Assembly: GCF_001007875.1 (NCBI RefSeq)
Contig: NZ_CP011412.1
Span: forward strand, 186,001 to 250,000
Direction: 5' to 3'
Length of the DNA: 64,000 nucleotides
From: Sedimenticola thiotaurini
GTDB taxonomy: Bacteria > Pseudomonadota > Gammaproteobacteria > Chromatiales > Chromatiaceae
Positions 25,938 to 35,808 of the stretch are shown one piece after another. Position 1 is the first letter of the stretch. Every line of letters begins with the position of its first letter. The notes under the pieces were generated by a model that did not search any database, was not told where the DNA came from, and saw nothing but the letters and a program-made list of their open reading frames with translations. The position numbers and the translations under genes are program-made.

Positions 25938-28628
25938 ATGCTGCGTAGGGTAGCGTCCACCATTCTTCGCGTGGGTCGCGGGCCGCTGCGCTTTTCACCC
26001 GAGTGGCTGCTGTTATCGCTGTTACTGACCGGCGGGATCCTCTACATGGTTCACTCCCAGTGGCTGTGGCGGCTTGACCAGCTGCTTTATGACGCCCAGC
26101 TCGATGCCTGGTCACGCCCGGCACCGGATGATCTGGTGATTGTCGCCATCGACAGCGCCAGTCTGGTGAAGTACGGGCGCTGGCCCTGGCCACGGGCCCT
26201 GCATGGCGAACTGATTGACCGTCTGAGTGACGCGGGCGCCAGCGCCATCTTTATGGATATCCTGTTTGTCGAACCGGATGACCGGGACCCGGAGGGGGAT
26301 CTGCGCCTGGAACAGGCGGTGGCTGATAGTGGCCGGGTATTCCTGCCGGTGATTATCGAACGTCATGACGGCCGGCTGAGCGAGACCCTGCCGATGCCGG
26401 CGTTGCGGATGCAGGCCAGGGGGCTGGGCCACGTGGATATCGACCTGGACCCGGATGGTATCGCCCGCCGGGTGTATCTCCGTGAGGGGCTGGGATCACC
26501 CCGCTGGCCCAGTATCAGCGTGGCGGTGCTGCAGGCACTGCAACCGGACGCGGTAGACCCGCTGCCCGGCAGCCGCAATCCGTCCGGCACGCCGGCCGAT
26601 CCGAACACGATTGTGCGGGACCACCATATCCTGCTGCCGTTTGCCGGCTCACCGGGCCATTTTCACCGGGTCTCCTACCAGGATGTTATGGCGGGCCAGT
26701 TCAGCGAGGATACTTTTGCCAACAAGATAGTGCTGGTGGGTGCCACCGCGCCCGGACTGGGTGATCTGTTACCCACCCCGGTATCCGGCTATAGCCGACC
26801 CATGTCGGGGGTGGAGGTCAACGCCAACCTGATCGATGCGCTGCGTCGTGGTATCACCATCCAGTCCCTGGCCCTGAATTGGCAGATCCAGTTGGATGGA
26901 CTGTTTCTGCTGCTGGTGTTTCTCTCATTCCCCCTGCTGAAACCGAACGTGGTGCTGCCGGTGGTTACCGGCATGGCGTTTCTGACACTGGCCATCTGTG
27001 GCTTGCTGCTGCACCTGTTTCAACTCTGGTATCCGCCGACGGCGATTCTGATCGGTCTGCTGTTTGGATTCCCGCTCTGGAGCTGGCGCCGCATGGTGCG
27101 AACGGTACACTATTTCGAGCAGGAGCTGACCCGCCTGCGCGCTGAGCCCCGGGGCATTGGCTTCCACCCGTCCACCACCCACATCTCCCGGGGACTCGTT
27201 TTTCTGCGCATGCTGCTGCCCCTGCATGGCTGGATCCTGCTGGATGCCAACGGAACCGTGTTGCGCCGGGAAAAATGGACCGCACCGCCCACCGCACCCA
27301 TGCTGGCGATTCCGCTGGAACCGTTGATCCAACAGCAGCGGGTCTGGATACGGATACCGCGTGGTGATACCTACTGGCAGCTGGGCGTGGTACTGGATGG
27401 GGAGCCGGTGTCGGACAGTCCCTCGCTGCAACTGCTCTCGGATTATGCGGGCCAGTATGCCATCACCCATCTGCGCGAACGCAGGAGCAATATAGAACGG
27501 GTGGAGCGCCAGGTGCGCCGGGTCCAGTCCGCTATCGCCGACCTGCGGGCGGTACGGCGTCTGCTATCGGATATTCTGCGCCAGATGGTGGATGGCCTGC
27601 TGGTGGTCAATCTGGGTGGCGAAGTGGTGATGAACAATGAGCAGGCGGTTCGGCTGCTCGGCATGTCCCAGGAGGCCGACCTCTCCAGCCTGGATATGCT
27701 CACCCTGTCCGAGCGGATCGAGATGAAAAATGGCGAGGGCCTGATTCCGGCGTTTCGCCAGGTGCTGGTGCAGGGGGAGAGCCACTCGTTGGAGGGGCGC
27801 TTGGTGGCGGGTAATGAGCTGCTGATACAGGTGTCGCCGCTGACCGCGGCAGGCGGCAGTTTCCACGGTGCGATCATCATTCTTTCCGATATTACCCGCT
27901 TGAAAGAGAGCGAGCGCAGACGCACCGAGACACTCAATTTCCTCTCCCACGATCTGCGCTCTCCCCTGGCCTCCATGATCTCCATGCTGGAGATACAGCG
28001 CTCGGCGGTTGGCCAGATGGATCGGGCCGAAATGGCCGAACGTATCGAGTGGTACGCCCATAAGGCGCTGAAACTTGCGGACGATTTTCTGCGCCTGGCG
28101 AGAGCGGAGAATGCGGATTATGCCGAGTTCCAGCCGGTTGACCTGGTGACAGTGGGACAGAATGCGGTCGATGCGGTCTATGCCGAGGCGCAGAAGAAGT
28201 CGATTCGACTGGTGCGTGACATGGAGATCGAAAGCGCCTGGATCAAGGCGGATGGCATGCTGCTGGAGCGTGCCCTGATCAATCTGCTGGAGAACGCCCT
28301 GCGCCACAGTCCGGTGGGAGGCGTGGTGGAGCTTCGGGTTGAGACCGGGGAGGGGGAGGTGCGTTGCCTGGTCAGGGATCAGGGGCCGGGGATCGCGGAG
28401 TCCGACCAGCAGCGGATATTTGCCCCGTTTCAACAGGTCAGGAGAGGAGAGGGTAATCAGCAGAAGGGGACCGGACTGGGGTTGGCCTTTGTCAAAGTGG
28501 TGGCGGTGAAACATCGGGGTCAGATCACTGTCCAAAGTGCGGTCGGCAGCGGTACCCAGTTCTGTCTTGCGCTGCCCTTTATCGATGACACTCCCGTGGA
28601 GCATGAAACAGGAGCCGGATTGGCATGA
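25938..28628 (+). CDS. CHASE2-PAS sensor histidine kinase
   Basis: A membrane histidine kinase of about 896 aa (residue numbers from the GTG at 25929, an alternative start). Order: one N-terminal TM (about 27-44), a large extracytoplasmic CHASE2 domain (about 45-315: DDLVIVAIDSASLVKYGRWPW, GASAIFMDILFVEPD), three TMs (about 320-385) as usual for CHASE2, a linker, a PAS domain (about 545-655), then HisKA with H674 in FLSHDLRSPLA and HATPase_c with N-box ALINLLENALRHSP, G1 DQGPGIAES and G2 KGTGLGLAF. It is a complete kinase without receiver. No response regulator gene is in the window. It overlaps the TerB-like gene by 4 bp, which suggests a functional link. Confidence 0.92.
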   Translation: MLRRVASTILRVGRGPLRFSPEWLLLSLLLTGGILYMVHSQWLWRLDQLLYDAQLDAWSRPAPDDLVIVAIDSASLVKYGRWPWPRALHGELIDRLSDAGASAIFMDILFVEPDDRDPEGDLRLEQAVADSGRVFLPVIIERHDGRLSETLPMPALRMQARGLGHVDIDLDPDGIARRVYLREGLGSPRWPSISVAVLQALQPDAVDPLPGSRNPSGTPADPNTIVRDHHILLPFAGSPGHFHRVSYQDVMAGQFSEDTFANKIVLVGATAPGLGDLLPTPVSGYSRPMSGVEVNANLIDALRRGITIQSLALNWQIQLDGLFLLLVFLSFPLLKPNVVLPVVTGMAFLTLAICGLLLHLFQLWYPPTAILIGLLFGFPLWSWRRMVRTVHYFEQELTRLRAEPRGIGFHPSTTHISRGLVFLRMLLPLHGWILLDANGTVLRREKWTAPPTAPMLAIPLEPLIQQQRVWIRIPRGDTYWQLGVVLDGEPVSDSPSLQLLSDYAGQYAITHLRERRSNIERVERQVRRVQSAIADLRAVRRLLSDILRQMVDGLLVVNLGGEVVMNNEQAVRLLGMSQEADLSSLDMLTLSERIEMKNGEGLIPAFRQVLVQGESHSLEGRLVAGNELLIQVSPLTAAGGSFHGAIIILSDITRLKESERRRTETLNFLSHDLRSPLASMISMLEIQRSAVGQMDRAEMAERIEWYAHKALKLADDFLRLARAENADYAEFQPVDLVTVGQNAVDAVYAEAQKKSIRLVRDMEIESAWIKADGMLLERALINLLENALRHSPVGGVVELRVETGEGEVRCLVRDQGPGIAESDQQRIFAPFQQVRRGEGNQQKGTGLGLAFVKVVAVKHRGQITVQSAVGSGTQFCLALPFIDDTPVEHETGAGLA

Positions 28629-29086
28629 TTGACAAGATTAAGCAGTTCTTTGAGACCCATCTGGTTCCCGATTTCGACAACATGGCGAAAGAGCCGCAAC
28701 AGGCCCTGCAACTGGCGGTGACGGTGCTGTTACTGGAAGTGGCTGAGTCTGATTATCAGCAACTGCCGGAGGAGGAGGCTGCTCTGCTGAAAGTGGTGCG
28801 AGACTGTTTCGATCTGACCCAGGCACAGGCGGAGGAGTTACTGGATGTGGCCCGGTCCGAGCATGCCGACTCCACGGATTATTTTGAGTTTACCCGCCTG
28901 ATCAATCAGCATTACACGCCCGAACAGAAGAACCAGTTGATTGAGTCCCTGTGGCAGGTCGCCTTTGCCGACCAGTCTCTGCACCATTACGAAGAGCATG
29001 TGATCCGGCGTCTGTCGGAGCTGCTCCATGTGCCCCATTCGGTCTTTATTGCAGCAAAGCTGCGGATCGCTAACCGCTCTGTCTGA
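28625..29086 (+). CDS. TerB-like (COG4103) protein coupled to the CHASE2 kinase
   Basis: A 153-aa all-helical cytoplasmic protein of the TerB superfamily: LQLAVTVLLLEVAESDYQ and a second half LIESLWQVAFADQSLHHYEE, both with the acidic residues used for metal contact in TerB-like folds. The ATGA overlap with the histidine kinase stop indicates translational coupling, making it a candidate partner or modulator of the kinase. Its biochemical role is not known. Confidence 0.85.
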   Translation: MIDKIKQFFETHLVPDFDNMAKEPQQALQLAVTVLLLEVAESDYQQLPEEEAALLKVVRDCFDLTQAQAEELLDVARSEHADSTDYFEFTRLINQHYTPEQKNQLIESLWQVAFADQSLHHYEEHVIRRLSELLHVPHSVFIAAKLRIANRSV

Positions 29087-29228
29087 GCGTCTGCACTTGA
29101 CTCCCGAATGGCGGAACTTCATGCTACTCGATCCAGATGAACTGGAATGATTTTTAAATAGTTCCCGGTCTGGCCGGCAATACGGAATTCACCTTTAATG
29201 GTATGGTATTTTTCAGGAGATATAAGGG

Positions 29229-29687
29229 ATGAAAAAGGGTCTGCTTCAATCTGCATTGATTATTAGCTTGCTGGGTGCGGCGACATCGGCCAGTCAGGCC
29301 GAAGTGCGTATCCAGGGAGCGATTGACTTCAGGGAGTCGATCATGACTACCTTCAAGTGGTACATGGGCCCGATGGGTTCGATGGTCAAGGGGAGGATGC
29401 CGTTCGATGCCGAACTGTTCAAGAGTCGTGCCGAAGGACTGGTCAAGGCGACCCGTCTCGATTTGGCGGAAGGTTACCCCAAAGGATCGGTGGGCGATAG
29501 CGAAGCGAAACCGGAGATCTGGGAAAACTGGGATGAGTTCGAAGCCAAAATCCAGAGTCTGAGGGACGAGGCTGCCAAGTTGCAGGAAGTGGCTGCAACG
29601 GGAGATGAAGCGGCAATTAAGGCCCAGTTTGGCGAAACCGGTAAAGTCTGTGGCAGTTGTCACAAACAGTTCCGCAGCAAGAAATAG
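29229..29687 (+). CDS. cycP: Cytochrome c' (class II cytochrome c)
   Basis: A periplasmic four-helix-bundle haem protein of 152 aa with signal peptide (LLQSALIISLLGAATSASQA). The haem motif CGSCH (141-145) lies near the C-terminus, as required for class II cytochromes. The N-terminal helix RESIMTTFKWYMGPMG, which packs on the distal haem face, is conserved. Such proteins bind NO or CO and can protect from nitrosative stress. It has a strong AGGAGATATAAGG ribosome site and ends in a long hairpin. Confidence 0.94.
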   Translation: MKKGLLQSALIISLLGAATSASQAEVRIQGAIDFRESIMTTFKWYMGPMGSMVKGRMPFDAELFKSRAEGLVKATRLDLAEGYPKGSVGDSEAKPEIWENWDEFEAKIQSLRDEAAKLQEVAATGDEAAIKAQFGETGKVCGSCHKQFRSKK

Positions 29688-29707
29688 TCGCAACAGCGCT
29701 ACACGCC

Positions 29708-29741
29708 GTGCCGGACGGGTCCGGAGTGACCCGTCCGGCAC
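29708..29741 (+). terminator. Perfect 14-bp hairpin after cytochrome c'
   Basis: GTGCCGGACGGGTC (29708-29721) and GACCCGTCCGGCAC (29728-29741) pair perfectly over 14 bp with a 6-nt loop, 20 nt after the stop. No U-tract follows (CTCCCCGTATC), so it is either a U-independent terminator or a 3' stability element. Confidence 0.6.
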
Positions 29742-29825
29742 TCCCCGTATCTTCCTGCCGCTGGCGGGATCCATTTTCCAGTCGGGACCATCCCTGTTGC
29801 TCCCATCCAGAGAGACTTTCCACCC

Positions 29826-30935
29826 GTGACACAGCAAGCCCCACTCTTTGCCTCTTACCGTCTGGGTAATCTCCAATTGACCAACCGCATTGTCATGGCG
29901 CCCCTGACCCGCAGCCGCGCCGGAGCCGGTTGCGTACCGACGCAGCTGATGGCGGAATACTATGCCCAGCGCGCCTCGGCCGGATTGATCATCGCCGAAG
30001 CGGCGCAGATCTCCCAGCAAGGGCAGGGTTACCAGAATACACCGGGTATCTACAACCAGGAACAGATTGACGGCTGGCGCCTGGTGACCGAAGCGGTGCA
30101 TGCCGCCGGTGGGCATATTTTTCTGCAGCTCTGGCATGTGGGGCGGGTTTCCCACACCAGCCTGCAACCGGGGGGCGCGCAACCGGTTGCCCCGTCAGCG
30201 ATCCGGGCTGATGCGCTGACCTTTGTTGACGGTGCCTTTATCCCGGCCAGCCAGCCCCGGGCACTGCGGATCGACGAGATCGCTGCCATTGTGGAGGAGT
30301 ACCGGCAGGCCAGCGCCAACGCCCTGGCGGCCGGTTTTGACGGGGTGGAGATCCATGCCGCCAACGGTTATCTGATCGATCAGTTCCTGCGCGACGGCTC
30401 CAATCAGCGCACCGACCGTTATGGAGGTTCAATTGAAAACCGCAGCCGTTTCCTGATGGAGGTGATGGGGGCGGTGATCGCTGAAGCGGGTGCGCAACGG
30501 GTGGGTGTACGGCTGTCGCCGGTGAGTCCCGCCAATGGGGTCAGCAACCGGGATAATCTGGCCCTGTTTGAAACGGTGTTCGATCAGCTCAATCAACTGG
30601 CTCCGGTCTACCTGCATGTGATCGAAGGGGCCACCATGTCCTCCCGTGACCACGATCCCGATTTCGATTTCACCCGGCTGCGCCAGCGCTTTAGCGGTAC
30701 CTATATCGCCAATAACGGTTATAACCTGGAGTTGGCCAAAGCTTTGACCGAGTCGGATCCGCAGGCGCTGGTGGCCTTCGGCCGGCCCTTCATCGCCAAT
30801 CCGGACCTGGTACAGCGTCTGAAAATCAATGCGCCCTTGCAGCGTCTGGACAAGCAGACGCTCTATGGTGGTGGTGCGGCCGGTTATACCGATTATCCCC
30901 TGCTGGAAGCCGAGTCGGCCGATACCCCGGGCTAG
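29826..30935 (+). CDS. Old Yellow Enzyme-family flavin oxidoreductase (NemA-like ene-reductase)
   Basis: An FMN-dependent NAD(P)H:2-enoate/maleimide reductase-like enzyme of 369 aa. Family marks: NRIVMAPLTRSRA near the N-terminus, FLQLWHVGRVSH, the substrate-binding pair in VEIHAANGYLIDQFLRDG, RTDRYGGSIENR, and the FMN phosphate region VAFGRPFIANPDLV. It reduces activated C=C bonds or nitro esters in the cytoplasm. The physiological substrate is unknown. The start is GTG with AGAGAG upstream. Its end overlaps the convergent panP gene by 4 bp. Confidence 0.94.
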   Translation: MTQQAPLFASYRLGNLQLTNRIVMAPLTRSRAGAGCVPTQLMAEYYAQRASAGLIIAEAAQISQQGQGYQNTPGIYNQEQIDGWRLVTEAVHAAGGHIFLQLWHVGRVSHTSLQPGGAQPVAPSAIRADALTFVDGAFIPASQPRALRIDEIAAIVEEYRQASANALAAGFDGVEIHAANGYLIDQFLRDGSNQRTDRYGGSIENRSRFLMEVMGAVIAEAGAQRVGVRLSPVSPANGVSNRDNLALFETVFDQLNQLAPVYLHVIEGATMSSRDHDPDFDFTRLRQRFSGTYIANNGYNLELAKALTESDPQALVAFGRPFIANPDLVQRLKINAPLQRLDKQTLYGGGAAGYTDYPLLEAESADTPG

Positions 30936-32593
30936 TCTTCGGCAACCGACTCCAGCAAACCGGCGACTATCGCGGCGGCCTCCGGGTCTTCTGTCGCAAT
31001 CTGTTTCTGTTCGGCCAGCATCTCCCGCAGGATCTCCGGTGTGGTGAGCGGGTTGGCCAGTACCACCCGGAATACGGTGATGGTGTCATTATCGTATTGC
31101 GGCCGGGACAGCCGGGTCCGGGAGACGAAGCTCTGGCCGGCTGCCCGTTGGACTTTCTGGATCTGCATGGTCAGGGCATCCAGTTCCCGGTTGACTGCAG
31201 CGAGTTCGCCGGCCGGCAGTTTGGGCAGTAGCGCCTGCAGCGGGGCTGGCACATAACGGTAGGTGAGCAGATTCAGTTCCGGTTCGGTGATCAGTTCGAA
31301 ATCGGCATCGGCATCAATCATGGCAGCGAAGGTACGGGCTATCCCGATTCCCTTGTCAATCAGCAGTTCGTAACCCTTGCGGCCGATAATATTCAGGGCT
31401 GAGTGGACCAGCATGGCGGTACCCGGGCGCGAACCCTCCAGTGTATGGCTGCCCAGATCCTTGGAGCCCTTGCGCAGGATGTACTCCGCATGGTGTTCGA
31501 TGCTGGAGAGGGAGGCCGGGTTCTTGAACAGCACCATGCCGGCGCCCATAGGCACGTAGAGCTGCTTGTGGGCATCGATGGTGACCGAGTCGGCCCGTTC
31601 GATCCCTTTCAGCAGCGGTTTGTAGGTCTCGGAGAACAGGGTCGGTCCGCCCCAGGCGGCATCAACGTGGAAGTGACAACCCTGCTGCTCGGCGATATCC
31701 GCCAACTTGTCCAGGGGATCCACATTACCGGTTTCGGTGGTGCCAGCAATGCCCACCAGGCTGATTATCCTGATGCCCTGTTCCTTCAGCCGGTCGCAGG
31801 TCGCTTGGAGTTCCCCGATATCGATCCGGTTATCGGCATCGGTGGGGATAGCGATAATGGAATCCCGGCCGATCCCCAGCAGGTCGGCTGCCTTACCGAA
31901 GGAGTAGTGCCCCCGTTGTGAAATCAGTACCACCGCCCCTTCGCACCCGTAGTGCCGGAAGGCCCGGTAGAGTCCCTCCTTGGCGATGCCCTGAAAACCG
32001 TCGTCGGCCGGGAACAGGTTGTTTCGGGCCACCCAGAGCGCGGTGATGTTGGCCAGGGTGCCACCGGAGCAGAAGGAGCCCAGGGCGCACTCCGGGTCGT
32101 GCATCCAGTGCTGGTAATAGGCATCATCTTTACCGTAGATCAGGGCATGGAGCATCCCCAGTACCTGCCGCTCCATGGGGGTGAAGGCCTTTGAGGTCTC
32201 GATCTTAACCAGATTCTGGTTCAGCGCGGTCATGATGCGTGACAGGGGCAGCATGAAATTGGGCAGGGCCGATGTCATGTGGCCGACAAATCCAGGTGCC
32301 GCGGTATGTACCGACTGGGCAACCAGCGTATCCAGCAGGAATTCGGTATAATCCGACACGAAGGTCGGCTGCTCTGGAATCCTGGGTGATGAGAAACCCT
32401 GCTCGATAATTGTCAGATCCTGCTCCGTGGCAACGATATGATTGCGCAGGAAACCGTTCAGGTTCTGGGAGATCTCCTGATCAATCCTGCCCAGGGTGGA
32501 GTCCGGGGATTCGGGGACGGTGAAAATTCGATACAGGTTACTCAGATTGGCGACCGCATGCTTCTGGTCGCTTGCTTTACCCGGAGTCATCAT
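30932..32593 (-). CDS. panP: PLP-dependent decarboxylase, PanP-type (putative aspartate 1-decarboxylase)
   Basis: A group II PLP decarboxylase of about 553 aa. The PLP-lysine is in TIDAHKQLYVP (near 348), the aldimine-stacking and phosphate-binding parts are GSFCSGGTLANITALWVAR and HVDAAWGGPTLFS. The long N-terminal region with GHMTSALPNFMLPLSRIM matches the family that supplies beta-alanine for pantothenate in bacteria lacking PanD, although related proteins decarboxylate glutamate. Two adjacent ATGs (32593, 32590) are the likely start; the TTG at 32614 is weaker. It converges with the OYE gene. Confidence 0.85.
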   Translation of the reverse strand: MMTPGKASDQKHAVANLSNLYRIFTVPESPDSTLGRIDQEISQNLNGFLRNHIVATEQDLTIIEQGFSSPRIPEQPTFVSDYTEFLLDTLVAQSVHTAAPGFVGHMTSALPNFMLPLSRIMTALNQNLVKIETSKAFTPMERQVLGMLHALIYGKDDAYYQHWMHDPECALGSFCSGGTLANITALWVARNNLFPADDGFQGIAKEGLYRAFRHYGCEGAVVLISQRGHYSFGKAADLLGIGRDSIIAIPTDADNRIDIGELQATCDRLKEQGIRIISLVGIAGTTETGNVDPLDKLADIAEQQGCHFHVDAAWGGPTLFSETYKPLLKGIERADSVTIDAHKQLYVPMGAGMVLFKNPASLSSIEHHAEYILRKGSKDLGSHTLEGSRPGTAMLVHSALNIIGRKGYELLIDKGIGIARTFAAMIDADADFELITEPELNLLTYRYVPAPLQALLPKLPAGELAAVNRELDALTMQIQKVQRAAGQSFVSRTRLSRPQYDNDTITVFRVVLANPLTTPEILREMLAEQKQIATEDPEAAAIVAGLLESVAED

Positions 32594-32885
32594 TGTTTCT
32601 GGAACACTCTGCAAATTGCCAAGGGGAGAATGTAGAGGCTGGCTTGGGCGCTGTCGAGTACTATTTGTTGCTACGCATCATTTCGTTGCCATGCATCATT
32701 AAAGATAAACAGGATTTATCCGTTAACTGACGGTAACTGGTAAATACTCAAACTGGACATGGTTTAAAAATGGATTGGCTACTTTTTACAGTGATAGCAA
32801 CACCACAGAAAGGAGAGTGGACGCAGTTGAGGAATTGCCCGCTTAACGCACCCTCCGGCATAGCTCTGATACCGGGGGGAATAGG

Positions 32886-35726
32886 ATGACTGGCGCTGCC
32901 AAGTCCGATAATCCCCAGAGTGTTAGCGCGACTCTGCTGCGCAGCCTGATAGAGACTCTGCCTGACCTGGTTTGGCTGAAAGATCCCGACGGTGCCTATC
33001 TGGTATGCAACCGACGGGTGCAGCGTCTGTACGGGGTCCCCGAAGCGGAGATTATCGGCAAAACCGATTTTGACTTGGTCTCCAGGGAGCAGGCGGAGTT
33101 CTTTTGCCGACAGGACCGGCTGGCCATGGAGTCGGAAACCCCCCTTGTCTATGACGAGTGGGTCACTTATGCCGATGATGGTCGCCAGGAGTTGCTGGAA
33201 ACCATCAAAACACCGATGTATGACAGTGATGGGAGCCTGATCGGTGTACTGGGTATCGGTCGCGATGTCACTGACAGGCAGCGGACCGAAACCGAACTGC
33301 GCGAGTTCAAGGAGCGTCTTACCGAAGTGCAACGCCTCTCCAGCAGCGGCAACTGGGAGATGGACCTGGTGGCGGACAAGCTCTGGTGGTCTGATGAGGT
33401 GTACCGGATCTTTGAAGTCGACCCATCGGAGTTTGTCCCCAGCTTTGAAACTTTTATGTCACTGGTCCACCCGGAGGATCGGGAGGCTGTGGCTACTGCC
33501 TACCAGGCGTCTTTAAAGCGGCGGGAGTCCTACGACCAGGTGCATCGGGTGTTGCTGGCGAATGGGCGAATTAAGTTTATCCGGGAGCACTGCAACACGG
33601 TTGTTGCGGAAGACGGTACACCGTTGCGGTCCCTGGGTATGATTCAGGATATCACCAACCAGGTTGAGGCTCAGCAGGCCCTTGCCCTGAGTGAACAGCG
33701 CCACCAGACCATGTTGGATAATGCGCCGGCAGTGGTCTACCTGAAAGACCTGGATGGTCGTTACCTCATGGTCAACAAGCGGTATGAACGTTTGTTGAAT
33801 GTTGATCAGCAGGATGTGATCGGCCGGCAGGATACCGAACTGTTCCCCATCGAGCAGGCCCTGGTGCTGCAGGCGAATGACAAGCAGGTGCGGGAAAGCG
33901 GTGCCGCGCTGCAGGTTGAGGAGCAGGTTCATCAGGATGACGGCATACACACCTACCTGTCGATCAAGTTTCCGGTACGGGATGTCCAGGGAGAAATCTA
34001 TGCGGTATGCGGTATCTCCACCGACATCACGGAGAACAAACAGGCTGAAGAGCGATTAAGGCAGTCGGCAGCGGTTTTTGAAAATATCTCGGAAGGCATG
34101 CTGATAACCGATCTGGACGCGCGGATACTGGATGTCAACAAGTCGTTCTGCGATATCAGTGGCTATAGCCGGGAAGAGGTGCTGGGCGCCAATCCCCGTA
34201 TGTGGCGATCCGACCGGCACGATACCGATTTTTATCGTGCCATGTGGCATTCAATTATCCATGAAGGTCATTGGCGCGGAGAGATCTGGAATCGCCGCAA
34301 GAACGGCAACGTCTATCCCGCCCAGTTAATCATTAACGCGATCAGCGATGATCAGAATAACGCCACCCATTACGTGGCGCTGTTTTCCGATATCACCCAT
34401 CTTAAACAGTCGGAAGAACAACTGGAGCGTCTGGCGCACCATGATCCGTTGACCGAACTGCCCAACCGGCTGCTGTTCCATGCCAGGCTCAGTCACGCAC
34501 TGGACCAGTGCACCCGAAGCAGCCGGCAGTTGTCACTGCTGTTTATTGACCTGGACCGGTTCAAGGATATCAATGACAGCTTTGGTCACGTGGTGGGAGA
34601 TGAACTGCTGCGCCAGGTTGCGAAACGCCTGACGGAGTCCCTGCGCCGGGAAGATACGGTAGCCCGAATCGGTGGCGATGAGTTTATCGTGCTGCTGGAG
34701 AATTGCGGGCAGCCGTCCCAGGTGGCGGCGGCGGCGGAGAAGATTCTCACCAGTTTTGAAGCCCCTTTCAAGTTGCTGGGGCGGGAAGCGTTTATCTCCC
34801 CCAGTATCGGAATCAGTGTCTATCCCCGGGATGGACGCGACTGTGGCTCGTTGATGCGTAATGCAGATACCGCCATGTACCGGGCCAAGGAGGCGGGGCG
34901 CAATAGCTACGCCTTCTACACCGAGGAGATGACCGCACAGGCGTTGCAGCGGGTGCTGCTGGAGAACAACCTGCGCAAGGCGGTGGAGCAGGATGAGCTG
35001 CTGCTGCACTATCAACCGCAACTGGACATGGAGCGTGGCACCCTGATCGGCGCCGAGGCGTTGTTACGCTGGTGGCAGCCGGCATCGGGATTGACACCAC
35101 CGGATCGCTTTATTCCCCTGGCGGAGGAGAGTGGCCTGATCGTACCGATCGGCGAATGGGTGCTGTATGCCGCCTGTCGCCAGGCGAAAACCTGGCTGGA
35201 CAAGGGGCTGTCGTTTGGCAGTGTCTCGGTTAATATCGCGACCCCCCAGATACAGCGGGGTAACCTGGTGCAACTGGTGCAGCGGGTGCTGGATGAGACC
35301 GGGCTGCCGCCGCACTGCCTGGAACTGGAAGTGACCGAGAGTGTGGTGATGGATGACTTCGATCAGGCGGCGGCGGTGTTGCGGGGCGTGCGCGATCTGG
35401 GTGTTCGGCTGGCGATGGATGACTTTGGCACCGGCTACTCATCACTGGCCAACCTGAAACGGTTGCCGATCGAGCAGTTGAAGATTGATAAATCCTTTGT
35501 CCGGGATATCCCCAGCGACCTGAACGATATCGCCATTACCCGGGCGGTAATCGCCCTGGCACTGAGCCTGCAGATGGAGGTGATTGCAGAGGGCGTGGAG
35601 ACTGAAGAGCAACGGGAGTTTCTGATACAGGAGGGGTGTCGCTTGGGCCAGGGGTACCTTTTCCAGCGGCCGTTGCCGGCGGATCAGTTTGAAACCTGGG
35701 TCAGCGAGCTGCTGAACACCTGCTGA
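32886..35726 (+). CDS. PAS-rich GGDEF/EAL c-di-GMP regulator
   Basis: A soluble 946-aa protein with four PAS-type domains (about 15-135, 145-262, 270-390, 395-515), then GGDEF (about 520-685) and EAL (about 700-940). GGDEF at 596-600 is intact (RIGGDEFIVLL), with inhibitory site RxxD (R587, D590). EAL at 724-726 (GAEALLRWW) and DDFGTGYSSL are intact, so both synthesis and hydrolysis are possible. There is no TM segment. Multiple PAS domains suggest redox, ligand or oxygen sensing. The ATG follows a GGGGGGAATAGG ribosome site. It is divergent from panP across a 290-nt region. Confidence 0.94.
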   Translation: MTGAAKSDNPQSVSATLLRSLIETLPDLVWLKDPDGAYLVCNRRVQRLYGVPEAEIIGKTDFDLVSREQAEFFCRQDRLAMESETPLVYDEWVTYADDGRQELLETIKTPMYDSDGSLIGVLGIGRDVTDRQRTETELREFKERLTEVQRLSSSGNWEMDLVADKLWWSDEVYRIFEVDPSEFVPSFETFMSLVHPEDREAVATAYQASLKRRESYDQVHRVLLANGRIKFIREHCNTVVAEDGTPLRSLGMIQDITNQVEAQQALALSEQRHQTMLDNAPAVVYLKDLDGRYLMVNKRYERLLNVDQQDVIGRQDTELFPIEQALVLQANDKQVRESGAALQVEEQVHQDDGIHTYLSIKFPVRDVQGEIYAVCGISTDITENKQAEERLRQSAAVFENISEGMLITDLDARILDVNKSFCDISGYSREEVLGANPRMWRSDRHDTDFYRAMWHSIIHEGHWRGEIWNRRKNGNVYPAQLIINAISDDQNNATHYVALFSDITHLKQSEEQLERLAHHDPLTELPNRLLFHARLSHALDQCTRSSRQLSLLFIDLDRFKDINDSFGHVVGDELLRQVAKRLTESLRREDTVARIGGDEFIVLLENCGQPSQVAAAAEKILTSFEAPFKLLGREAFISPSIGISVYPRDGRDCGSLMRNADTAMYRAKEAGRNSYAFYTEEMTAQALQRVLLENNLRKAVEQDELLLHYQPQLDMERGTLIGAEALLRWWQPASGLTPPDRFIPLAEESGLIVPIGEWVLYAACRQAKTWLDKGLSFGSVSVNIATPQIQRGNLVQLVQRVLDETGLPPHCLELEVTESVVMDDFDQAAAVLRGVRDLGVRLAMDDFGTGYSSLANLKRLPIEQLKIDKSFVRDIPSDLNDIAITRAVIALALSLQMEVIAEGVETEEQREFLIQEGCRLGQGYLFQRPLPADQFETWVSELLNTC

Positions 35727-35808
35727 TACCCCCAGGCCGCTGCGGCAAACCGCAACCCGGGGGCGATGGCTTGCGCAATTGCCTGTCGGCTGAAGACGCG
35801 GGTGCTCT

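Noticed and set aside
32740-32885. Possible c-di-GMP (GEMM-type) riboswitch before the PAS/GGDEF/EAL gene
   Set aside because: The leader contains CACAGAAAGG and GTGGACGCAG, reminiscent of GEMM core words, but the two hairpins and receptor spacing of the class are not formed, so it is not supported.
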